DNA from: Zoogloeaceae bacterium
Lineage (GTDB): Bacteria > Pseudomonadota > Gammaproteobacteria > Burkholderiales > Rhodocyclaceae
Length of the DNA: 15,815 nt
Direction: 5' to 3'
Assembly: GCA_031259605.1 (NCBI GenBank)
Contig: JAIRLE010000018.1
Location: 1 to 15,815, forward strand
Positions 13,146-15,815 of the stretch are shown in pieces. The notes under the pieces were generated by a model. The model was given only the letters and a program-made list of their open reading frames with translations, was not told the origin of the DNA and did not search any database. The stretch's first letter is position 1. Each line of letters opens with the position of its first letter. The position numbers were made by a program, and so were the translations under genes.

Positions 13146-13567
13146 ACTTTTCCCGCCAGCGCGGCCGCGAAGAGCCGGAAATCAACCTGATTCCCCTGAT
13201 CGACGTGCTGTTGGTGGTCATCATTTTCCTGATGCTGACCACCACCTATTCCCGTTTCGCCGCGCTGGAAATCACCCTGCCTTCCGCCGACGCCGAACAG
13301 GCGCAGAACCTGCCCAACGAAGTCGAGGTGGCGATTACCGCAGATGGGCAGATGCGGGTAAATAAACAGCTTTTGCGCGCCAATGACGTGCATTTCATCA
13401 GCGAAGCCCTGAAACAGGCCGCCGCGGAGCAGACCGACCCGCTCATCGTCATCAGCGCCGACGCCAAGGCCACGCACCAGAGCGTGATCGACGTCATGCA
13501 AGCGGCGCAGTCGGCGGGCTATCCGCGCATTTCCTTTACCATCCAGACGCCGCCGGCTTCTCCGTGA
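13142..13567 (+). CDS. exbD: Biopolymer transport protein ExbD/TolR
   Basis: ExbD is the single-pass partner of ExbB, with its one membrane helix inside the ExbB ring. The product is 141 residues: a short cytoplasmic N-terminus (NFSRQRGREEPEINLIPLI), then the conserved DVLLVVIIFLMLTTTY helix with the essential Asp at its start, and a periplasmic domain (VEVAITADGQMRVNKQLL, then PLIVISADAKATHQSVIDVM). Its start overlaps the exbB stop and its stop touches a GTG that could open lpxK, so the genes are tightly packed. This order, exbB-exbD-lpxK, is common in Betaproteobacteria. The last residues (IQTPPASP) are the usual unstructured end. Confidence 0.93.
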   Translation: MNFSRQRGREEPEINLIPLIDVLLVVIIFLMLTTTYSRFAALEITLPSADAEQAQNLPNEVEVAITADGQMRVNKQLLRANDVHFISEALKQAAAEQTDPLIVISADAKATHQSVIDVMQAAQSAGYPRISFTIQTPPASP

Positions 13568-13590
13568 GGCGAAAACGCGGGGGAGCATTC

Positions 13591-14742
13591 ATGAAAAACG
13601 CCCCGCATGCCGGAAAACAGCGCCGTATCCGCTGGAAAGTGCGCGCGAGCGCATGGCTGACCCGGCACTGGCAACGACGCAAACTGGCGTTCGTCCTGTT
13701 GCCGCTCGCGCCATTGGCCGTATTCTTTGCCCTCCTTGCCGCCCTGCGCCGCTTCCTGTATCGCCACGAACTGTTGCGTCGCGTCGCCCTGCCGGTTCCG
13801 GTGGTAGTGGTCGGCAATCTTGGCGTGGGCGGCACGGGCAAGACGCCGCTGGTTCTGTCCATTGCCCAGGCGTTGCGGGCGGCGGGCTGGCATCCCGGCA
13901 TTCTCAGCCGGGGCTATGGAGGCGCGCGCGGCGCGTCAGTGCCTTGTCCGGTTTTTGCGCATTCCGATCCTGCCGATGTGGGCGATGAGCCGGTGTTGCT
14001 TGCCCTGCGCGGCAAGTTGCCGGTCTGGGTCGGTCGCGACCGCGCGCAAACGGGCGCGGCGCTGCTGGAAAACTGCCCGGACGTCGATGTGCTGATTTGC
14101 GATGACGGCCTGCAACACCTGCGCCTGCGGCGCGACGTGGAGATTGCGATCTTCGACGGTCGCGGCGCGGGCAACGGCTTTCTTCTGCCGTTGGGGCCAT
14201 TGCGCGAGCCGCTCTCCCGTTTGGCTGGCGCGGATGCCGTCATCTTCAACGGCGCGCCGGACGCGCGTGTGCTGGCGGCCTGCGCGGATGGCGCGCGGTT
14301 CGACATGCGGCTTCTTCCCGGCGCGTTTTACCGGCTGGACAACCCGGAGATACGTTGCGCGGCGGATGACCTTGCCCCGAAGACGCTATGCGCACTGGCG
14401 GGCATCGGGAATCCGGAGCGGTTTTTTCGTACCCTCGCGCAAATGGGACTGAAGTTTTCCACCCATGCCTTTCCCGATCACCATGTGTATCAAAGCGGCG
14501 ATTTGCTGTCCTTGCCAGGCGAAGTCCTGCTGATGACGGAAAAGGATGGCGTAAAATGCGCCCGGTTCCGCGCCTGTCCCGGCATGCCGGAAATCTGGGC
14601 GCTGCCGGTTACGGCGGAACTCCCGTCGGCCTTTCTCAACCTCCTGCTGGAGAAACTCAAGTGGACGCAAAACTCCTCGACATCCTCGTCTGTCCCCTCT
14701 GCAAGGGCGAATTGCTGTACAAGAAAATCGAGCAGGAATTGA
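13591..14742 (+). CDS. lpxK: Tetraacyldisaccharide 4'-kinase LpxK
   Basis: LpxK phosphorylates the lipid A precursor at the 4' position at the inner membrane. The product is 383 residues, against about 330-345 usually. After a basic N-terminus comes one membrane helix (LAFVLLPLAPLAVFFALLAAL), then VPVVVVGNLGVGGTGKTPLV with Walker A near residues 75-85, LSRGYGG, DEPVLLA, the CDDGLQHLRL catalytic-Asp motif and FLLPLGPLREP. LMTEKDGVKC, near the end, is also conserved. The usual end would be near LLLEKLK; beyond it 27 residues run on in frame through the start of the next gene (82-nt overlap). ATG 13591 is chosen for its GGGGGAG site; GTG 13564 overlaps exbD and is less likely. Confidence 0.92.
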   Translation: MKNAPHAGKQRRIRWKVRASAWLTRHWQRRKLAFVLLPLAPLAVFFALLAALRRFLYRHELLRRVALPVPVVVVGNLGVGGTGKTPLVLSIAQALRAAGWHPGILSRGYGGARGASVPCPVFAHSDPADVGDEPVLLALRGKLPVWVGRDRAQTGAALLENCPDVDVLICDDGLQHLRLRRDVEIAIFDGRGAGNGFLLPLGPLREPLSRLAGADAVIFNGAPDARVLAACADGARFDMRLLPGAFYRLDNPEIRCAADDLAPKTLCALAGIGNPERFFRTLAQMGLKFSTHAFPDHHVYQSGDLLSLPGEVLLMTEKDGVKCARFRACPGMPEIWALPVTAELPSAFLNLLLEKLKWTQNSSTSSSVPSARANCCTRKSSRN

Positions 14743-14837
14743 TCTGCAAGCCCTGCAAACTCGCTTTTGCCATCAAGGACGGCATTCCCATCATGCTGGA
14801 AGAAGAAGCGCGCGCGCTGACGCCCGAAGAAGCCTGA
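14661..14837 (+). CDS. Trm112 family small zinc protein (YcaR-like)
   Basis: The product is 58 residues (GTG start): AKLLDILVCPLCKGELLY, then QELICKPCKLAFAIKDGIPI and MLEEEARALTPEE. Two CxxC pairs (Cys11/Cys14 and Cys29/Cys32) form a zinc-ribbon, and the whole fits the Trm112/UPF0434 family, found between lpxK and kdsB in many bacteria. Bacterial members have no settled role; Trm112 elsewhere activates methyltransferases. The gene begins inside the lpxK frame, in another reading frame, and ends 2 nt before kdsB. It is preceded by CTGGAGAAACTCAA, where GGAG probably serves as the ribosome-binding site. Confidence 0.92.
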   Translation: MDAKLLDILVCPLCKGELLYKKIEQELICKPCKLAFAIKDGIPIMLEEEARALTPEEA

Positions 14838-14839
14838 GC

Positions 14840-15658
14840 ATGCCGCCGTTCAAGGTCGTCATTCCCGCCCGCTACGCTTCCACCCGTCTGCCGGGCAAGC
14901 CGCTGGTGGATTTGTGCGGCAAGCCGATGATCGTGCGCGTGGCGGAAAAAGCGCTGGAATCGGGCGCGGAAGAGGTCATCGTCGCTACCGACCACGCCGA
15001 CATCGCGGCGGTCATCGAGGCGCAGGCGCTGCCCCGGCTCAAGGCGATGATGACGCGCGCCGATCACGCCAGCGGCACGGATCGTCTGGCGGAAGTCGTG
15101 TTGAAGGCCGGATGGGAAGCGGCGACTGCCGTGGTCAATGTGCAGGGTGATGAACCGTTGATCGCGCCGGAACTCATTGGCCGCGTTGCCCAAAGCTTGG
15201 CGGAGAGCGGCGCGGACATCGCCACGCTGGCGCATCCCCTGACCGGGGCGGCGGAATTCTTCGATCCCAATGTCGTCAAGGTGGTTTGCCGCGCCAATGG
15301 CGATGCCCTGTATTTTTCCCGCGCGCCCATTCCCTATGCGCGTGACGCTTTCCGGGAAAGCCGCGCCGCGCTGCCGCCGGATTTTCCTGCCTGCCGTCAT
15401 ATCGGGCTGTATGCCTATCGCGCCGCCTTTTTGCGCGACTACACGCGACTTCCTCCCGCGCCGCCGGAAATCTTCGAATCGCTGGAGCAACTGCGCGCCC
15501 TGTGGCACGGCTGCCGCATCCACGTCCTGCATGTCCCCAACGCCCTGCCGCCCGGCGTCGATACGCCCGCAGATGTCGCGCGCGTTTGCCGACAATTGCG
15601 TACTGCGGGGGCGCGTATCCTCGTCCGCTCACGGGAGAGGGGCGGCAGTTCATCGTAA
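14840..15658 (+). CDS. kdsB: 3-deoxy-manno-octulosonate cytidylyltransferase KdsB
   Basis: KdsB makes CMP-Kdo, the activated sugar for the inner core of lipopolysaccharide. The product is 272 residues, some 15-20 longer than most. It has the nucleotide-binding start FKVVIPARYASTRLPGKPLVD, ATDHADI, HASGTDRLAEV, VNVQGDEPLI, the SRAPIPYARD motif and HIGLYAYRAAFLRDY, ending in the usual LEQLRALWHGCRIHV and GVDTPADVARV. The normal end would be near there; the last residues RILVRSRERGGSSS are not family-like, and the stop codon (TAA, 15656-15658) is supplied by the terminal TTCATCGTAA of an inverted repeat. adk, which often follows, is not seen. Confidence 0.95.
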   Translation: MPPFKVVIPARYASTRLPGKPLVDLCGKPMIVRVAEKALESGAEEVIVATDHADIAAVIEAQALPRLKAMMTRADHASGTDRLAEVVLKAGWEAATAVVNVQGDEPLIAPELIGRVAQSLAESGADIATLAHPLTGAAEFFDPNVVKVVCRANGDALYFSRAPIPYARDAFRESRAALPPDFPACRHIGLYAYRAAFLRDYTRLPPAPPEIFESLEQLRALWHGCRIHVLHVPNALPPGVDTPADVARVCRQLRTAGARILVRSRERGGSSS

Positions 15659-15815
15659 AACCAACTTCGGGTTGAAACCCCGCCCGCAAGAAAGGCGCGA
15701 AGCGACGCTTGAACGCCTCTCAAGGTATTTTTAAAACAGCTTCTTACGGCCGGGGTTTCGACCGCAGCCATTGGGGAGGGGAGAGAAACCCCTTCTCAAT
15801 GGAGTTTGACCGGCA
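15649..15815 (-). repeat. Dispersed hairpin repeat, copy 5 (inverted, cut by window end)
   Basis: Read on the plus strand it begins TTCATCGTAAAACCAACTTC, as in copy 3, and ends with the CATTGGGGAGGGG/CCCCTTCTCAATGG stem and TTTGACCGGCA, the start of the GGCAGCCC hairpin, which is cut by the window end. Between 15703 and 15746 a 44-nt stretch containing TATTTTTAAAACAGCTTCTT replaces the left part of the GGCCGCGGCC palindrome. Its first bases form the end of kdsB. Confidence 0.85.

Noticed and set aside
1..15815. CRISPR array, tRNA, rRNA, toxin-antitoxin or phage-defence genes
   Set aside because: No regularly spaced direct repeats, no tRNA-like or rRNA-like sequence, and no defence-type protein were seen. 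The repeats present are dispersed and hairpin-based; xerC is the housekeeping recombinase, not an integrase of a mobile island.

Overview
The window looks like chromosomal DNA of a Betaproteobacterium. It is GC-rich, the genes are densely packed on both strands, and the nearest feel is Rhodocyclales or Nitrosomonadales, although the sequence alone does not fix the genus. Support comes from the gene neighbourhoods exbB-exbD-lpxK-Trm112-kdsB and rsfS-rlmH-(maf), from a pair of membrane proteins resembling the BPSS1780 family, and from the flagellar genes flgA-flgM-flgN. Almost everything is housekeeping. The organism is probably flagellated (flgAMN), makes lipopolysaccharide (lpxK, kdsB) and can make ubiquinone without oxygen (ubiU, ubiV), so it is likely a facultative anaerobe.

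Layout. 1-306: 3' end of ychF. 307-808: non-coding, with repeats. 809-2395: flgA, flgM, flgN (+). 2396-2722: non-coding, with GGGAGAG-type hairpins. 2723-4227: dapF and a DUF484 gene, overlapping by ATGA. A repeat follows and then xerC (4394-5344), preserving the dapF-DUF484-xerC order known from enterobacteria. 5455-5880: hsp20, preceded by a good sigma-32-type promoter. A repeat follows, then purB (6154-7524). On the minus strand: a maf remnant, rlmH and rsfS (7682-8702) with their own sigma-70-type promoter. Also on the minus strand is a four-gene operon ubiU-ubiV-membrane protein-membrane protein (12292 down to 8772). Divergent from it on the plus strand: exbB-exbD-lpxK-Trm112-kdsB (12507-15658). 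The window ends in another repeat copy.

The most unusual structure is a dispersed, hairpin-rich, non-coding repeat of about 150-170 bp. There are four long copies (489-656, 4248-4398, 5888-6056, 15649 to the window end) and one internally deleted 64-bp copy (8303-8366). One end always reads TTTTACGRTGAA. That end sits exactly on gene boundaries: it gives xerC its ATG, gives rlmH its GTG together with the TGA of rsfS, and (inverted) gives kdsB its TAA. In the copies with an intact GGAG the start codon lies 11 nt after it, so the repeat looks like a portable gene edge. Other oddities are a maf gene reduced to its C-terminal tail, an lpxK frame that runs 82 nt into the next gene, and a tandem duplication of the dapF translation start. 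I found no defence system, CRISPR array, transposase gene, rRNA or tRNA.
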